This document shows, in pieces, positions 22,293 to 34,607 of a stretch of 64,000 nt of DNA. Origin of the DNA: Labia minor (Eukaryota > Arthropoda > Insecta > Dermaptera > Spongiphoridae). Within the stretch, counting starts at the first letter, position 1, and each line of letters opens with the position of its first letter. Position numbers and translations under genes: made by a program. Under the pieces are notes generated by a model. The model did no database searches and was not told the origin of the DNA. It saw nothing but the letters and a program-made list of their open reading frames with translations. The stretch lies in assembly GCA_963082975.1 (NCBI GenBank), contig OY720344.1, forward strand, positions 1,612,001 to 1,676,000, read 5' to 3'.

Positions 22293-22868
22293 GATAACTT
22301 TCTAAAATAGGTTAAAGAGTTATTAGAAAATTAAAAAAAAATTATATATTTTAAAATTAAAATAGATTAATAAAATATAAAGGTTAAAAAATATATTTAT
22401 AAAATAAATAAATATTGAAATTCAGAATAAAATTACTTTTTTTAAGATGTTATAAAATTAGAAAAGTTGTGAATAATATGAAGGAAGCAACAACATAAAA
22501 TAATATCTCATAACACATTACGTAATGTTTTTAAACTTAAAAATAAAAAAAAATAAATTTAAAAAATTCTTTTAGAATATTATTTAAAGCTTTTACAAGA
22601 ATTAGACGATTTTTCAATCAATAAATAATTATAAATCGTAATTTGCCTAAACTGTCAATATGTTGATGAAAACTAATTTCACTTAATGTCATTATTGAAT
22701 GAACTTTGTCAATAGCATTGAATTTTTTAATAAAATAAAAGTTTATTTTTTCTCATTAATAAGATAATTAACTGAGAGAAATATTTTTAAATAGAAATAC
22801 TTTCATATTTAATAATAAATAGTTATTATAAATCATTTCAATACTAACTCATTTTATAATCTTGAAAA
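22293..22868. promoter_or_regulatory. Divergent promoter region ATP5F1D / TRAPPC3
   Basis: The two start codons point away from each other here. The DNA is AT-rich and no specific element was recognised. The role is inferred only from gene arrangement. Confidence 0.35.
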
Positions 22869-24953
22869 ATGTCCCGCCCTGGGTCTAGATTGGATCCAAA
22901 GAAAGTAGTAAGTTTGCTTTTTATCAAACATTGTTTACAAATAAAATTACATTTCAACCAAATAGGACTTGAAATATTAATAAAAAATAAAATAAAATAA
23001 AATTTTACTTTGGAATTATATTTTGGTATTAGAACAATATTCTTATTACTTATACACCTATTCAATTCCATACATTAAACTTAATAAATATTCACAAAAA
23101 TTCCTCAATATATATATTTATATAGATTTAGTTTATTTAGCTATTTGGGAAATTTTTTGTAAAATTGTTAACTCATGTTAATTTGTTTTGATTTTATTTT
23201 ATATTTAGACTATAAAGAGATATATATTTAAATATAATAATTCAATATTTTGTAAGTGAGGAGTAGCAGAGGTCCATGTTATATACCCATTAATGGAACT
23301 GCATGCTATTTATGTATTTACAAACGAAATTTGTTTGTAAAAAGACTAATTGGAAAGACAAAGAGAGATGTGAGCGAATTTAAAGAGAATATGAATTGAG
23401 TGAAGCAAACTTAGAAATGTGAATAGAGTAGGTTGGAAAAGAATAAAGAATATTCGAGTTCAGTAGCGCCAGAGAAATAATAATAATATAATATTTTGTT
23501 GTATCAATTTTAGAAATTATTCTTTATTTTGTAGAATTCTGAATTATTTACATTGACCTATGGGGCATTGGTTTCACAATTACTTAAAGATTTCGAAAAT
23601 TGTGAAGATGTTAACAAGAATCTGGAACGTATGGGTTATAACATAGGTATAAGACTTATCGAAGATTTTTTGGCTAGAACAAATTCCGGAAGATGCTATG
23701 ATTTCAGAGATACAGCTGAAAAAATTCAGGTAATAATTATAGGATTATTTTATAATCTATTGAAATTTTAATTAATTCACTTCAATTTAATGATTTTTTT
23801 TTATTTTAATCACATTTATTATAATTATTATATCATGTTTTGTTAATATTATTATTGTTTAATTGTTTCTAATACTTTTTAATATTTTTAGTTGGGCTTT
23901 CGAATGTTTTTAGGAGTTAATCCTACAATAACAAATTGGAATTCTTCCGGCGATGAATTTTCTCTACAATTTGAAACAAATCCCTTGACAGAATTTGTTG
24001 AACTTCCTGACAGTTGTCTTACATTAAAATATTCAAATATTTTAGCAGGTGTGATTAGAGGAGCCTGTGAAATGGTATTTTTATTCCATTCATTAAGAAT
24101 TTTCAAATTTTTAACATTAAAGTAGTAGCGTACTGTAGTAGCGTATTAATTTGAATAAGGAAGAGGTTGGGGGGGTTCTAACCGAGACAAAAAGTGTTAA
24201 CTTCTTTTCCAGTCACAACCAAATTCATACATATATAAATCAACATATAAATGGCAATGCTAGTAAAGATTTATGATATAATCTGGTGAATTTTAGTCAT
24301 AAATATATATTTAAGAGCATTTCAGGAAAGGACTTGCTAAAATTTGTTAATTTGGGGAATAGGAAGAAAAACGCCTAAAAATTCAAAATTCAAAAAAAAA
24401 GTCTTTGGTTGGTTATACATTTTTGTTATACATCGGAAATACTAGTGTCCGAATAAGTGATTGTCTAGTTTGTTTAAAGATATATTAAATATTTTTGTAT
24501 CTCTTCATTACTTAATCAAAATTTAGTGCAGAATTCTACCGTACACTCAGCATTGGTTACTATTTACTATGGGCAAAGATATCAGTTAAATATATTGTTA
24601 CACTGTAGAAATCTATCAAACAAATAAATAACTCTTCTGAAAAAACAATTGTTCCAAACTTTAAAAATATAATTAGCATTATTATCATTATATCCTTGAA
24701 TTTTTTTAAAAAAATTTATTAAACAGTACTCTTACAAAGCAACACTTGAAAATGAAAATATAACAAAAAAATGGGAAAAAGTATTACTAATTTGAATATT
24801 TTATAGATATAAATTACTTATTAATTTTTGCAGGTTCAAATGGAAGTAACATCCTGGTTTGTCCAAGATCAATTAAAAGGTGATAACGTTACTGAATTGA
24901 GAGTAAAATTTATTAAAAAATTAGAAGATGCAATACCTGCCGGAGAAGATTAA
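22869..24953 (+). CDS. TRAPPC3: TRAPP complex subunit 3 (Bet3), 4 exons
   Basis: Exons are 22869-22907, 23535-23729, 23892-24074 and 24834-24953, giving 178 aa (human 180). Bet3 is a core subunit of the TRAPP tethering complexes, which act as Rab1/Ypt1 exchange factors at the cis-Golgi. The family is recognised by SELFTLTYGALVSQLLKDFE at the start of exon 2, IGIRLIEDFLART, RCYDFRDTAEKIQ, FRMFLGVNPTITNW, FVELPDSCLTLKYSN and the end VTELRVKFIKKLEDAIPAGE. The cysteine in RCYDF corresponds to the palmitoylated cysteine of Bet3. The 13-residue first exon, MSRPGSRLDPKKV, parallels the human N-terminus. The last intron is 759 bp with no recognised element. Confidence 0.95.
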
Positions 24954-25549
24954 TTAATAAGTTTAATTATATTAAATATATTTATAGTTTATATATAATC
25001 ATTAATATTCTATCTAAGCTTATATAATTATATAAAAATGTAAATTAAATGTTTTAAATAAAATTTTATTTATTTCTACTCTTATAATAGAATATAATTA
25101 TATTTTTAGTTATTTTCTGAAATATTTGCAAAAATAACTATCGTTGGAACATAAAGTAAATTTAAGTAACAGAGAAAGAAAAGGTAATTTTAAGTTGTAT
25201 TTCTTGAAACTTTTTATTCTTATTTGATAATATATTGTAACTAAATTATAAATATTTTATCAAATATAATTATTAAATAACTTCGTATTTTTAGTTTAAA
25301 TTGATTTATATTTATCAATATCTAAAAGAGGAATTATTCTATAGTTGTATAAATTATAATCTTATATTTATTTCGCATTTACTTACATTCATTCTGATTA
25401 TATATATATATATATATATATTCATATAAATAATAAATAAAGCATTAACAAATTTATTATTTATTGAAACTTAATCCTTTATATCCTTAATAGATTAAAA
25501 AAATAAATTTATAATAAAACAAAATTTACAACTTTTGGAAAATTGGATC
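24954..25549. other. AT-rich intergenic DNA after TRAPPC3
   Basis: AAATAAAATTTTATTT near 25056 could serve as the TRAPPC3 poly(A) signal. Otherwise a TA microsatellite at about 25405; nothing else seen. Confidence 0.5.
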
Positions 25550-26470
25550 CGGCTATGCCAAGTTTTTTTGTAATCAACATTATTGTTGTTATTAATTGTT
25601 GGGCTTTTAGGATTTTGGGAGTGTTTTATAAAAAGACTTGCGTTGAGGAGAAATATCAATTGCCTCACAAAAGAGTCTTAGTTTCAGGAGTGAGGGGGTT
25701 TGATCAAAGCTCAAGTCAGATCAAATTTCCTCAGCAACAGCTCCTCGTTTATACATTCTATTTTCGATTCTCGTGTATGATCCAGGACTGTCAAAGCTCT
25801 GGGAATTTAGGATTCATTTAAATACAACATCTATAGGAAGGATAGGCTTTTGTTTGATTCTATTTTCATCAGAATTGTATTTTGGAATTAGAAAAAGAGT
25901 CTAAGAGTTTTTTTGTCAAGGGACATTGACGAATTTGAGCCAACGTTTGTAGAGCGTGATTCTTTAGAAATGAAATGAAGAAATTGACAAGGATAGGTGA
26001 AATAGGGGATTCCATTGGTGCTCCTTCAATTTATCTGTACAAGTCTGTTTTGAAAAAGGAGTATTGAATGAGAGAAACGGTGGTTTGATATTTCATCATA
26101 TATGTGTGCGCGGTGATGAATTTTCAAGATATCCAATCTTTGAGAGCGAGTTTTTTTTATGAATGAAAGTATATGAAAGCTCATTAATAGATAGTTTGAA
26201 TTGATTTGGTATTTTCGAAGACGTTCTAGGAAATGAAAACTGTTTTTAATGAATGAACTGGATTTTGGGTTGGAAAAATTTCGTTAGCTTTTGGGCAAGT
26301 TTGTGTGTAGGTGAATTGAAAGCACTGATAATGGAGGGAAATGGGATTTCAAGTTTATGGATTTTTTTGAGACTCTATTTCTTAAGAATTCTTATGATTT
26401 TTTTATTGTTTTGATTTCAAAGGAGAGCCCAGAAGTTCTTTTATTTTCTAAATTTATAATTGATCACCTT
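25550..26470 (-). pseudogene. Penelope-like reverse transcriptase relic
   Basis: On the minus strand, AFNSPTHKLAQKLTKFFQP (about 26280-26345) matches the NSPTxKLAKxL block of Penelope-like element RTs. About 250 bp downstream, IEGAPMESPISPILVNFF (about 25990-26060) matches the later APMGSPISP motif with Gly changed to Glu and a stop codon just before. The region is less AT-rich than its flanks. Stops and frame changes break it throughout, and neither the catalytic YxDD nor a GIY-YIG endonuclease was found. The 92-codon plus-strand ORF here is a shadow. Confidence 0.55.
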
Positions 26471-26533
26471 TAATGGGTTTCTTTTCTTAATAGTTGATAA
26501 GTTTGATCATTTTTTGGAAAATTAAATTAAATA

Positions 26534-26894
26534 AGTTGACCTGTGGCCAGGCGCAGAACCGACCGACGGTTTGAAATAAATTAATTTCCAGCTACATAAA
26601 CAATTTCAAATAATTTTAATATATCTATTAATGTAATAAAAAACAGATTTGGATGGATTAACATAAATATTTTTAATTTTATTTTATTTATAATATATAA
26701 GGAGGCGCTGGCTGTGACGTCATGAAGAGCTGGATGACGTCATATAATTTTAAATTAAGAAAAAACTAATGAAGATGATTTTTCCCGAGGATAAATCCAA
26801 TACAAAGTGCATGATTTGTGGGGATATGTAAAAATCTCCACATGTGAAATTTGGTGTGAAAACAATACCTCCCTTAATATCGTCGGTCGGTAAA
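26534..26894 (+). repeat. Repeat family B, internally deleted copy
   Basis: Starts GTTGACCTGTGGCCAGGC and ends TATCGTCGGTCGGTAA. Lacks the roughly 290 bp of the copy at 7258 that contain the GGAC run, while both ends are well conserved. Confidence 0.8.
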
Positions 26895-27317
26895 AATGAA
26901 AAAATTAGGATTCATTAAAAAGATACATCATTCTTTTATGACCGGGTAAATAAGTATAGTATTAATGGCGTACAATTAAAAACTCTGATAACTAAACACA
27001 ATATTAAATATTGGCAATTAGATTCTGTAATAAAACGAAAATATCTTAAGAAAATGGAATGATCTTATTAAACCATGAATAAAGAAAATTATTAATAATA
27101 AAAGTATGATCTATATGTACTTGGGCAAGTGAATAAGTGTAACTTTTTGAATTTTTCGTCTCTTAAATGAAATGGTAACATTGCTCCTGTCAGCAGGCAA
27201 CTATCTGTTGAGCCTTGTCGAAATTAGAACCAGCTGGGTCTTATAGTTTTTGTTTGACATCCATACATAGCAGACGATCTCGTGATTGGAGAAAAAAAAT
27301 GGAAACAGTGAATTTCC

Positions 27318-27690
27318 ATGAAAATCCATGAATTGGGATACGAATTGCTTCGTCATCCGCCCTATTCTCCCGATTTAGTCTCGAGTGGCTATATCTTGTT
27401 TCAAAACCAGAAGAAATGGCTCGGCGGAAAGAGATTTCATACTCCAACGATGAAATCATCTCACAAACAATTACCTATTTTGATGTCCTCGATAAATATT
27501 AGTTTTTTGGAAGGGATACAAAAATTGGAGAAACGTTGGACAAAGTGTATAGTGCTCAAAGGAGACTACGTTGATAATTTTTTATCCAAAAACCTATGTT
27601 TTATTCCAAAAGTTACGGACTTATTGGCCTGCACTCGTAACTTGTTTTTTACAGAAGTGGGCTGTCGATGATGTGGGGAGGAACCAAGAG
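27318..27690 (+). pseudogene. 5'-truncated mariner transposase
   Basis: The ORF begins KIHELGYELLRHPPYSPDL and continues with WLGGKRFHTP, LEGIQKLEKRWTKCIVLKGD, the C-terminal third of a mariner-family transposase. The N-terminal helix-turn-helix and the first two catalytic aspartates are not present upstream. The third catalytic residue, normally Asp in PSDYFLF, is Gly (SSGYILF). It is dead as an enzyme. The reading frame after KGDYVD runs on past the usual stop. Confidence 0.85.
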
Positions 27691-27996
27691 AAAAAAGAAA
27701 TTAAAAAAAGATTTTTTTTGTCCAAAGGGTGGTCAAGATTAAATTTTATATTTTATTTCTAAACCATACATTATTAAATAAAATATATGATGATATCATG
27801 CATTTGAATTATATAGGATAAATAAATAGAATTTCGTTTTAAGAGAAATATATAAATTATTCTTCATTAAATAATTATTTAATTTATTTTATTTAATGAA
27901 GAATATAATTTATACAAATAGATAAATTTAAATTAATAAACATATAGTTATATTTTGTATTAATAAACTTTAGTTTTTTTTTTATATAGTCTAATA

Positions 27997-28320
27997 CTGG
28001 GGTGGCCAACCCGCGGCCCGCCGTAAACATTTTTGCGGCCCGCGAGATTCATCACACTTCCTTGTTTCTTTTTTTATTTTTAGTATTATATATTTTTTAC
28101 AATGTGCATGCAGTATCATTATTATTATATTATATATGTTTATATATGTAAAAATAATAGTAAACATAATAAAAATTCATTATTTTCCAATTTGTCACAC
28201 CAAACAATATCTATAATGGGTCTAAATCTAATATGGGTATGTATAATTTTATATGCGGCCCGCGAAGTTATGATGCATTTCCAAAGTGGCCCGCAAGATC
28301 ATTTGGGTTGGCCACCTCTG
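27997..28320. mobile_element. hAT-type MITE with 8-bp target duplication
   Basis: The left end CTGGGGTGGCCAACCCGCGG and right end GGTTGGCCACCTCTG are inverted. GTCTAATA occurs directly outside both ends (27989-27996, 28321-28328), a perfect 8-bp duplication as hAT elements make. Inside, GCGGCCCGCGA occurs near both ends. No transposase; 324 bp. Confidence 0.85.
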
Positions 28321-28642
28321 GTCTAATAGATTCGCGCAGTCTATTGATAAACAACTTAACTAAAATTTTAATCTTGGGGGAAAAAAAAAATATTCAGAAT
28401 TCAGAATAGTATCGCGGGTTAATATGATACCGGTTTTAAAAATTAATTTTATTAATACTTTATAACGATTTTTTTTAATTTTCTCAAAAGGAAACACTTC
28501 TTTGCCCATTATTGATTGAGATAATTTATTAAATAGCAATTCATTGATGAAAAAATAAATATCATATTGAAAAAAATTAAATTTTTATTGGTGAAAAGGT
28601 CCTTAAAATGTTTCAATAATTATAAATTCAAACATAAAAATA

Positions 28643-30734
28643 ATGGCTCTTTTTCGAGGAAATACATCATTTTCAATTATTTCAAAATGTATTAATGGAA
28701 CAAAAAGGAGTATTTTTAATGGAGCAAAATATAACCTACAATCTCTTAAACAGCCCAGATGTAAATCATTAAATTATAATCTAAAGTAAATTTATTTAAC
28801 ATTCATTGATTTTTTTTCTTTTTTTGTATTTTATTAGATTTAGATACTTCATTGTCAAAACTACAATTCTCATCAATTTATATTAAACCACAATTTTTTA
28901 CCAGTAATAATTTATATTCAACAACCTCAGGTATCGATGATTCATTTTTCTATGCCTATTAATTAATTGCCGATATATATAAATCTAATTACCATTTAGT
29001 AAATCAAGATCAAAAAGAGAGTGAAGAAGAAAAGGAGAGGCAAGAAAAATCATGGAAAACAATGAAGTATGGTTTTATTGCATTTACTGCCGGCTTTGGA
29101 CTTCTAGGAACTTATATTTTAGTAGAATTAGGATCTCCTAAAAAAAATGATGATGGTGAAATAATTTTAGATACTTATAGTCATATGCCAATTCCTAAAC
29201 AATATTTTTTAAGAGCTTGGAATGAAATGAATTATTATAAAAAAGTAATTAAATAAATTCTTTTATGACAAATTAAAAAAAAAAAAAAATTTCTATTTGA
29301 ACATTTTTGAAAAATAACATCTTTTTTTTATATAGATGATTAAAGAACCATCTAGAGAGAAACTTTTACCTGACCCTTTAACTTACCCATATGTGCAGCC
29401 CAAATATACTTTAGTTCTTGAATTAACTGACGTTTTGGTTCATCCAGATTGGACAGTAAGAAATTTGAATTTAAATTGACATTATATAGTATATATAATA
29501 TGAAAATTATATTTCAGTATAAAACAGGTTGGAGATTTAAAAAAAGGCCCGGTATTGATCATTTCTTTGATCAAGTAGCACCTCCTCTTTTCGAAATTGT
29601 CATTTTTACTGCTGAACAAGGAATGGTAAAATAATCTTTATTTTATAATAATAATAATAATAGTTAACAAATAAATTTTTATTTTTCAGACAGTTTTTCC
29701 TATTATCGATGCTCTCGACCCCAAAGGATATATTTGTTATAGATTAGTTAGAGACTCAACCCATTTCGTAGATGGTCATCATGTAAAGGATTTAGAAATG
29801 ATTAATCGAGATCTCAGTAAGGTATATTATCTAGTGTTCTTTTCTTATTTATGACTTTTTTCGTAGTATTAATTTCAAAAGAAAATTCTAATTTTTTTTA
29901 TTCTTTTTGAATTATTTATTATATGTTAATATAAATAATATAATCAAATATCTCAGATAATTCTTTTTTTTTAGGTCATCGTAATTGATTGGAATAAGGA
30001 TTCTGTTAAATTTCATCCTCGTAACACTTTTGTTTTACCACGTTGGTCTGGAAATGATGATGATGTAACATTAATAGATTTAGGAGCATTCTTAAAAAGT
30101 AGGCATCTTTTAATTTTCTATTTAGATAAAATATTTACTTAACAAATTACTAAATAATTTTAAATTTATTATATTATTTATTTAATTTATTAAATTTATT
30201 ACATTAGTCACGACACAGCTCACTCACACACTTACGTCAATTGATTAATGAAATAATTATAATATTTTGATTTCTTTAAAATAAATTTTCTACAACAAAA
30301 TAAAAACAAATTTATAGCCAATAATATCATGTGACTCTTATGTTCAATATTCTTAATTATATCATTATATAAGTATTTCTCTTTTCTTTATTTATTTATG
30401 GTGAAAAAAACTTGTTAATTATTTTCTACTCTTAAAAATGTATTTGTTGAATATAAAATAGATATATTGCCTTTTTTTAAGCTATTGCATCTGCTGAAGT
30501 AGATGATGTACGTGAGGTATTAGACTATTACCGAAATTTCGATAATCCACTCCAAGTTTTTCGTGAAAATCAACGAAAACTTTTGGTAAATATTTACATT
30601 TCAATAAAATATAGTATATATTGTATTAATATTAAATAATATTTAATTTTTTTAAGGAACAAATGCAGGAAACAGAGAAACAAAAACAATCCGCTTCAAA
30701 TTGGGCATTTAAATTTCCTACAAGGAAATTATAA
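28643..30734 (+). CDS. TIMM50: Mitochondrial import inner membrane translocase subunit Tim50, 9 exons
   Basis: Exons are 28643-28760, 28838-28930, 29000-29244, 29336-29455, 29518-29625, 29690-29821, 29975-30098, 30482-30585 and 30657-30734, giving 373 aa (human 353). Tim50 is the TIM23 receptor that takes presequence proteins from TOM in the intermembrane space. A Ser/Lys/Arg-containing presequence is followed by a charged stretch, one membrane segment ([19 protein letters not shown], about 98-116) and a C-terminal FCP1/NIF-like domain: [51 protein letters not shown] and [10 protein letters not shown]. The metal-binding DxDxT of active phosphatases is replaced by ELTDV, as in other Tim50 proteins. 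The exon 1 donor is the only choice that keeps exon 2 open. Exon 1 and 2 borders are the least certain. Confidence 0.93.
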
Positions 30735-30802
30735 GAACGATATCTGTTGTTTTTTTTAAATATCTTATATTATATCTTTATATATTTTCCATATTTCTGG
30801 TG

Positions 30803-33492
30803 TCATTTAATAAATAAACAATTGATTCCGAAACATGATTTGAGTCTTTTTAAAATATTATTATAAGCAACTATTGCATTTGACTTTAAATTATTTATTA
30901 TGTTTCTTGTTTGATATTGATCTTTTATTAAATCATAGGCTTCATATGTAATCTAGAAATATATAAAAATAAATTTCTTTCTAAATTTCGCTGTTGTTTA
31001 ATAAAATTGAATTAATTTTAAGACCATAGGAAACAATATTTCAATAACTTACATTATTTCCCTCAAATTTGCAGAAAATAAAATTTTCTTGTTTAGATAA
31101 TTTTCTTAAACAAATAAACGTATTATTTTTAGAATCTTGACATTTACATAGTGCATTACGAGTACATTGCTATAAATTAAAAAAAAAAAATAATAAAACA
31201 GTAATTATATTTACTATTATTATATATATACAACATAATTATAACAATTTATTATATTTTACCGCAAGATTAATAGAATCTGTGTAATTGCAAAATTGAT
31301 CCACAGATTTGAAATTTGCCTCTCCTTGATATTCAATAAGAAATGTTCTATCAGAAAGTGGATTTTTGTACTGAAGTATTTCTTTTGCCCAACTTTTACC
31401 ATCAACTTCATAAGCCAATTCTGATCTGGTGGCTAATTCATAAATGGTTGGCAAAAGATCAATATTTAATACTGGGAATGTAAATGTATGATTTTTTGGA
31501 ATTCCAGGCCCTCGAATCAGCAAAGGAATTCGAATGTCGGTCTCATATGGCTGTCGTTTATCCCATGGTAAACCAAATTGGCCAATATGATATCCATGAT
31601 CAGAGGTAAAGAGAATATAAGTGCTATCTAGTAAATTATATTTCGTTAATGTCTTTATACATTCCTCAACAAGATCATCAACGGAGAGTAAAGTTTGCCA
31701 GCGTTTTCGGTATATTTCATTTAAGGTTGGTATGAAAGATTCAGGCAATGGATTGGGTTCTTGGCTTAATAGCCAATGTCTATTCTATATAAAAAAATTG
31801 TAAAATAATATAAAAGAATAATATTATAAATATAAAATTTACCTTTGATTTTATATTAAAGTTTGGTGTAAGAGGAATCGAAATATTTTTAAAATATTTT
31901 TTGTATTTATCTTTTGCAATAAATGGGGCATGGGGTGCGGGGACTGAGTACACCATTAAAAAATTTTTCTTTTTATTTCTATTTCTTAGAAATTCATTTC
32001 CATAACTCTTCTATAATAAAAAATACATTAGTCACGAATTACATTCTAATAAGCATAATTGTCTTGAGACAATATGTAAAAAAGTACTGAAATTTATTTA
32101 TTTAATTTACTAAATATAGAGTTTTTCTATTATCGAATAAATAAGTTTATGTCTCAATCATAACATTGAAAGAGTTTACAAATATCAAATTAATACTCTG
32201 TGAAAACATGAGTTGAACTTTTCTTAATACTTACAATTTTATCTGTTAGGTAATCATTCACAAAAAAAGATTTACTACCGTTTATCGAAAGGGTGTAATT
32301 ATAATATTTGGAATTCCCTTTAAGACCAATCCACCAGTCCCATCCGGGTGGAATATGTTTAACACCACCTGCTAATTTATCTCCATACTAAAAAATGTAT
32401 TTATCATATTTAATACGTGTATTTAATTATCATTTCAAGAAAAGTGTTTATTATAATTTTTATAATATTTTTGTAAATATTAATGTACTTGGTTGATTTT
32501 TCAATTAGAATTTAAATTGATGAAATATAAAAAACACTAATTATTTAAATTAAAAAAATAATTAATAATAATATTAATGCAAGTTATAATTATTATTAAA
32601 TATGTGTGTAGTTCTATTTTCATAGGTACCTGGTTTAAATATTTTCCACTATAAAATGTTTGATAATCATTATTTTTAAAAAAATTACCAATTGTGAAAT
32701 GTTCATAATTATTTTGCCAGTTTCTATTATTGCAACCGCCTTCCAAAGAATTATTAAATGTTTTATGATTGTGCATATATTTTCCAGTAAGTATTGAAGC
32801 CCGGCTTGGACAACAAATGGGAGTTGTTACAAACTAATAAAAATTTTTTAAAAAATTAGTAGTAATAATTTATTTAATAATATTATTATGAAACAAGATA
32901 TTTTCCTTCAATTTGATTTATCAAGTGTGTAAACATCTTTATCAACAAAATTGTGTTAAAAATTAGAAAAAGAAACAACGGGTGGAATGTTTAGAATAAT
33001 ATTATAAAAAAAAAGGTTTTTGGGTGTGGCTTAAATGTTAACAAAGTTTTAATTTTGATATTTCTATAATAATTACATGGCAAAAAATTAATAATAATAA
33101 TAATATGAATATAAGTAATAAGAAAATAAAATCACACCCATTGTAAAGTTTTTTTGACAGATTGAGAGAGAAAAAAAGAAATATATCTTAACATTTGAAA
33201 CAGCAATATAAAATACTTACTGCATTTTTAAAAGTAGAGCCATGGTCTGCTATTAAATTTCTGGTCTTATTCAATAAAGTCTAAAAATTTCTTATTAATA
33301 TAAGTTAAATAAACAATTACTATTTTCATTATCATTATAATAATTTTATTTCAAAATTAATAAAATTGATAATAATAAACTTACAAGACCATTTAAGAAA
33401 TAATCTTGGTCATCCGTAAGTATAATTACAAAATTACTATTTTCTGAAAGAGCTTGATTGAAATATAGAAAAATAAAGAAAAATAACTTCAT
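30803..33492 (-). CDS. GNS: N-acetylglucosamine-6-sulfatase, lysosomal, 8 exons
   Basis: Exons are 33385-33492, 33221-33280, 32630-32833, 32235-32387, 31843-32010, 31263-31784, 31053-31169 and 30803-30952, giving 493 aa (human 552). GNS removes 6-sulfate from N-acetylglucosamine residues of heparan and keratan sulfate in the lysosome. A signal peptide (MKLFFFIFLYFNQALS) leads into the metal-binding TDDQD (26-30). CCPSR (63-67) is the sulfatase signature whose first Cys is converted to formylglycine, followed by LTGKYMHNH. Family-specific blocks include SKYYNYTLSINGS, APHAPF, RKRWQTLLSVDDLVE, TSDHGYHIGQFGLPWDKRQ and LIEYQGEANF. The Cys-rich region near the C-terminus (CTRNALCKCQ) is shortened. 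The stop lies 68 bp from the TIMM50 stop, so the 3' UTRs probably overlap. Confidence 0.95.
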
Positions 33493-33549
33493 TTCTATTA
33501 GAGATCACTATTGGTTTTATCTTTTTGGTTAAGAAGAACCAATTAGAAA

Positions 33550-33755
33550 TATATTGGAAGCATTAAATCAATTCAAATTAATCCTCAAGCAACACAGATT
33601 CCACTTTTTATAAAGGACCAGAAGATTTTATTTGTATTAATAGAAAATATAAATACTTGATAATTATTATTTACCATTTGAAAGAATCTGTAAAAAAATA
33701 TGTTTAGGAAATTATATAACCGTAGTATTTCCTTCAGATTCAATAAACACTTTTC
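33550..33755 (-). pseudogene. TOMM6 pseudogene, intron retained
   Basis: The minus strand carries an ESEGNTTV-like stretch and then SFKW-like sequence before a GTAAAT donor. After an AT-rich intron-like gap comes a second block whose reading, with two in-frame stops, parallels the second exon of TOMM6 (GI-x-VA, then IDLMLP). The intact gene lies 620 bp away on the same strand. Because the intron position is kept, this arose by DNA duplication and not from mRNA. The start codon is lost and the frame is broken. Confidence 0.6.
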
Positions 33756-34377
33756 AAATAAATTTATATTTTTATTGAAGTCATCATATAATAATTATGG
33801 TTTTAATAAAGAATTGAAAATAATACAAAAGTGATTATCAAAACTTAAATTTAATTTTTCGAATATCTAGCGCTATAATTTGAAATTATGCTACCAGCAA
33901 GTAGTAAGCCATTTTTTTTTTAATTAAAGAAAAATTTAAACTTAAAATTTTGCCTTTATAAAGGCATACTTTACAGCTTAATACAACAAATCACTAATGT
34001 TTATTGATTTTAAATTAAAAAAAGTTGAATATATAATAATAAAAATTAATATACATTTATATAATATTTATATTTAATTTAAGCTTATGTGAATAATTAT
34101 GAAATGGTAATTATAATAAATTAATATTTATAGAATGAAATTTTTATCTGAAATTGAAATTTTGGTTGAAAGAAAAAAAAATTATATTTACTATGCTAAT
34201 TATTTTTATTTAAAAAATAACATAAATTGATAAACTATCACTTAAGAAAACTTCTCAAGTCATTAATAATCTTATCGAATATTGATAATATTTTCACGAA
34301 TATATTTTAACAAAATATACATGGAGAAAATTAAAATATAATTTAGGTATTTACTTATAATAATTATTTTCTTTTGA

Positions 34378-34607
34378 TTATGAAGTATTCATTGGTGGCA
34401 TCAAATCAATTCCAATACATCCTCTTGCTATACGAATCCCAACAGCGAAAATTGCAACGCTTTTGATTAGAGACCTAAATAAATTAAATTATATAATTTA
34501 AAATATCAAAAATGAAAATAAATTATTAGTTACCATTTAAAAGGATCATTATAAATTCCTTTAAATACATTAACCATTGTATTTCCTTTATTAGATTCAC
34601 TAGGCAT
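34378..34607 (-). CDS. TOMM6: Mitochondrial outer membrane TOM complex subunit Tom6, 2 exons
   Basis: Exons are 34534-34607 and 34378-34474, separated by a 59-bp intron, giving only 56 aa. Tom6 is a small tail-anchored subunit that stabilises the TOM protein import pore. The second exon gives KSVAIFAVGIRIARG followed by GIDLMPP. This corresponds to the C-terminal membrane helix and the conserved DLM-x-P end of animal TOMM6 (human about 74 aa). The N-terminus MPSESNKGN is polar. Splice sites are canonical and the frame joins at a Trp codon. The gene starts 465 bp from IKK on the opposite strand. It is too short for ordinary ORF calling. Confidence 0.75.

Noticed and set aside
25543-25821. 92-codon plus-strand ORF with hydrophobic start
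   Set aside because: It is antisense to the Penelope-like relic and the hydrophobic stretch comes from AT-rich DNA.
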